Source of the DNA: Dehalococcoidia bacterium
Lineage (GTDB): Bacteria; Chloroflexota; Dehalococcoidia; Dehalococcoidales; DAOWJC01
Assembly: GCA_030640595.1 (NCBI GenBank)
Contig: DAOWJC010000118.1
Location: forward strand, 1-6,563
Length of the DNA stretch: 6,563 nucleotides
Reading direction: 5' to 3'
The translations under genes were made by a program, and so were the position numbers. Numbering within the stretch: position 1 is the stretch's first letter; every line of letters begins with the position of its first letter. Below are positions 5,133-6,563 of the stretch, in pieces. The notes below the pieces were generated by a model. The model was given only the letters and a program-made list of their open reading frames with translations, was not told the DNA's origin and made no database searches.

Positions 5133-5142
5133 CGCCCCTCTT
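5115..5142 (-). terminator. Rho-independent terminator of the mfd/HEPN transcript
   Basis: A 9-bp stem pairs 5122-5130 with 5134-5142 around a three-base loop (AAGAGGGGC, TTC, GCCCCTCTT). On the minus strand six T residues (5123 to 5118) follow the GC-rich stem, then ATAT. It lies 32 bp after the stop at 5175. In the plus direction only two T residues follow, so it should be a weaker terminator for the CMD gene. Confidence 0.85.
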
Positions 5143-5174
5143 AAACTGCCCTTAAATTCGCCAGACGGAGCTTT

Positions 5175-5798
5175 CTAAGCCTTATCATTTTCTGTGGCTT
5201 TCCTGAGAGCTTGAGCCTTAGCTTTTTGTGTCTGCACATACTCACTAAGAACACGCAGAATCTCCTTGGTCTCCCGCTCAGACCAGTCAGCCTGGTATGA
5301 CCAGCTATACAAAGACCTATCATAGCCTACAGATAGCTGGTTGAAAACATCCTCCAATGTCTTGACTAACTGGTCGACGTCGCCCTTAATGAGGGGTAGT
5401 TTTGGCTCAGGTTTTGCGTCAAGGTGCGCAAAGTACTGGTCTCTCAATCTCTTTATTGCCGTCAAAGTGGCGTCATGCTGTGAAAGACGCTGTTCAAGCT
5501 CATTAATCTTCTTTTCTGTCATGTTGGGAACTAAATTGACCACATCCTCTTTCGCCATCTTCATGAGGTTCTTAAGGCTCATGGTTCTCCTGTCGCTGTC
5601 GAAGACCTTGGCAAACCCCATGACCCACGTTTCATAAAGGGCATCCCGCACAGGAATGAAGAAACCACGATAGCGGTTCAAGATGTCGACTACTTGCGGA
5701 GTCTCCCACAAAGCGAGCCGAACCTGATAAGAGACGATGGCATGGAATATCTGTCGTTGGAGTTCATCGAGTTGCCTTTTAAATTCGTTGCGGTTCAT
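5175..5798 (-). CDS. HEPN/AbiU2-like protein, putative RNase or abortive-infection related
   Basis: A 207-residue, mostly alpha-helical soluble protein. The segment LRDQYFAHLD at 118-127 fits the HEPN R-x4-6-H catalytic signature (Arg119, His125) in the RDxxxAHxD form I associate with AbiU2-type HEPN domains. In active members this motif forms a metal-independent RNase site. Two helical segments precede it (about 5-30 and 50-84) and a charged, coiled-coil-prone C-terminus follows (174-207). An in-frame ATG at 5864 exists but overlaps mfd. I chose 5798 because AAGGAGG lies five bases upstream and starts just after the mfd stop, giving a 23-bp gap. The gene probably shares the mfd transcript and ends at the terminator at 5115-5142. 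No obvious antitoxin (MNT) partner is visible in the window. The function is inferred from the motif alone, and a non-defensive HEPN protein is possible. Confidence 0.72.
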   Translation of the reverse strand: MNRNEFKRQLDELQRQIFHAIVSYQVRLALWETPQVVDILNRYRGFFIPVRDALYETWVMGFAKVFDSDRRTMSLKNLMKMAKEDVVNLVPNMTEKKINELEQRLSQHDATLTAIKRLRDQYFAHLDAKPEPKLPLIKGDVDQLVKTLEDVFNQLSVGYDRSLYSWSYQADWSERETKEILRVLSEYVQTQKAKAQALRKATENDKA

Positions 5799-5821
5799 CA
5801 GTTCCTCCTTCAAAATCGTCC

Positions 5822-6563
5822 TCACCCCACTCTCCCCAATACCTCTTCCAGTACCTTTTGCCACTCCCCACCCAACCGTTTGGGGTTGAGGCGGAGCTGG
5901 GTTATACCTACCTTTATACCATCTCTTAAGACGGGCTCTAGTTTCTGCTTATCAAACCGCATGCCCTGAAAGCGTCTGAGCACGATTTGCCCGTCTTCAG
6001 TAGTTATGGACTCAATACCGGCTTTAGACGCCAGGATTTTGATTCTGAGGGCATACAGCAGGTTCTGTACCTCCGCTGGCGGAACGCCAAACCTATCGCT
6101 GAACTCCTGAGCTAGAGCCTCTACTTCCTCAACTGCCTCCAGCTTTACCAGGCTCTGGTAGAGGCTTAATCTGGTATTAAGGTCGGAGACATACTCTTCG
6201 GGGATATAGGCTGCCAGGGGCAGGTCTATAGTCGGCGCTGGCAGGTGCGATGGCTTTACCTTCACCGCCAGACCAGCCCGTTTGGCTTTTAGCTCCTCAA
6301 CTGCCTCAGCCAGCAGCCGACAATAAAGGCTGAAGCCAACGGCACTTATATGCCCGCTCTGCCTTACCCCGAGCAGGGTTCCTGCCCCTCTAATCTCCAG
6401 GTCTTTTATAGCGATACCAAAGCCAGCCCCGAGCTCGGTGGCTTCAAATATAGTCCTCAGCCGTTTCTCAGCCGTCGGCATTAGACGCTTCCCCCTGTCA
6501 TAGACAAAATAGGCATGGGCAAGATTGGCGCCCCGACCTACCCGACCCCGAAGTTGATATAGC
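5822..6563 (-). CDS. mfd: Transcription-repair coupling factor Mfd, C-terminal part
   Basis: The last 246 residues of Mfd, the ATP-driven translocase that removes stalled RNA polymerase from DNA and recruits UvrA for nucleotide excision repair. The window edge falls in helicase motif VI (LYQLRGRVGRG). It continues through AHAYFVYD and KRLRTIFEATELGAGFGIAI into DLEIRGAGTLLG, the conserved end of the translocation module. The C-terminal TRCF domain follows, with LPLAAYIPEEYVSDLNTRLSLYQSL and a FSDRFGVPPAEVQNLLYALR helix. The reading frame is open with no internal start required, so the ATG at 6481 is internal. Full-length Mfd is about 1,150 residues, so most of the gene is outside. It ends 23 bp before the HEPN gene, apparently on the same transcript. 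Confidence 0.96.
   Translation of the reverse strand, partial: LYQLRGRVGRGANLAHAYFVYDRGKRLMPTAEKRLRTIFEATELGAGFGIAIKDLEIRGAGTLLGVRQSGHISAVGFSLYCRLLAEAVEELKAKRAGLAVKVKPSHLPAPTIDLPLAAYIPEEYVSDLNTRLSLYQSLVKLEAVEEVEALAQEFSDRFGVPPAEVQNLLYALRIKILASKAGIESITTEDGQIVLRRFQGMRFDKQKLEPVLRDGIKVGITQLRLNPKRLGGEWQKVLEEVLGRVG

Noticed and set aside
5341..5637. A 98-codon plus-strand frame opposite the HEPN gene.
   Set aside because: No ribosome site or domain, and the minus-strand frame has a clear motif, a ribosome site and a terminator.
5799..5864. A longer N-terminus of the HEPN protein starting at the ATG at 5864.
   Set aside because: It would overlap mfd by 43 bp and lacks a good ribosome site, whereas the ATG at 5798 has AAGGAGG at ideal distance.
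1..6563. CRISPR arrays, insertion sequences with transposase, rRNA or complete tRNA genes.
   Set aside because: No regularly spaced repeat series, transposase-like frame, or full cloverleaf was found on either strand.

Overview
The window looks like a piece of a bacterial chromosome. The clearest bacterial marker is the C-terminal part of Mfd, and several genes have strong Shine-Dalgarno sequences (AGGAGGTGA, AAGGAGG). The gene mix is a GT4 trehalose synthase of the TreT type, a C_GCAxxG_C_C cysteine protein, a TM1367-like cyclophilin-fold protein, a CMD/AhpD-like protein and a small MarR-like winged helix. I associate this mix with anaerobic Chloroflexota (Dehalococcoidia-like) or similar environmental lineages, but that placement is an inference from gene content and is not certain.

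Layout from left to right. (1) 1-1685, minus strand: a two-gene operon with an LsrF/FbaB-type class I aldolase followed by a zinc-dependent alcohol/polyol dehydrogenase that runs off the left edge. The dehydrogenase probably starts at a TTG. (2) 1686-2101: a 416-bp divergent control region. It holds an extended -10 promoter for the aldolase operon, two abutting inverted repeats just upstream of it, a sigma70-type promoter facing right, and an inverted-repeat-rich leader before treT. (3) 2102-3691, plus strand: treT and a small winged-helix regulator, 9 bp apart and probably translationally coupled. (4) 3697-4560, minus strand: a cyclophilin-fold protein and a C_GCAxxG_C_C protein, convergent with the regulator with only 5 bp between stop codons. 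(5) 4561-5142: a tRNA-3'-end-like relic, then a CMD-family gene with its own promoter, bracketed by two copies of a 27/28-bp direct repeat. The right-hand copy forms part of a rho-independent terminator. (6) 5175-6563, minus strand: the mfd C-terminus, followed 23 bp later by a HEPN/AbiU2-like protein, ending at that terminator.

How the parts work together. The aldolase and dehydrogenase plausibly process one sugar-phosphate or polyol substrate, which the sequence does not name. TreT makes trehalose from NDP-glucose and glucose, and the adjacent winged-helix protein is a natural candidate regulator. The small cysteine-rich and CxxC proteins suggest redox or thiol housekeeping. The HEPN protein behind mfd is a possible RNase or abortive-infection gene. 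I do not see a complete, clearly new multi-gene system. The best leads are the AbiU2-like protein next to mfd, the direct-repeat-bracketed CMD gene beside a tRNA-like relic, and the complex aldolase/treT intergenic region.
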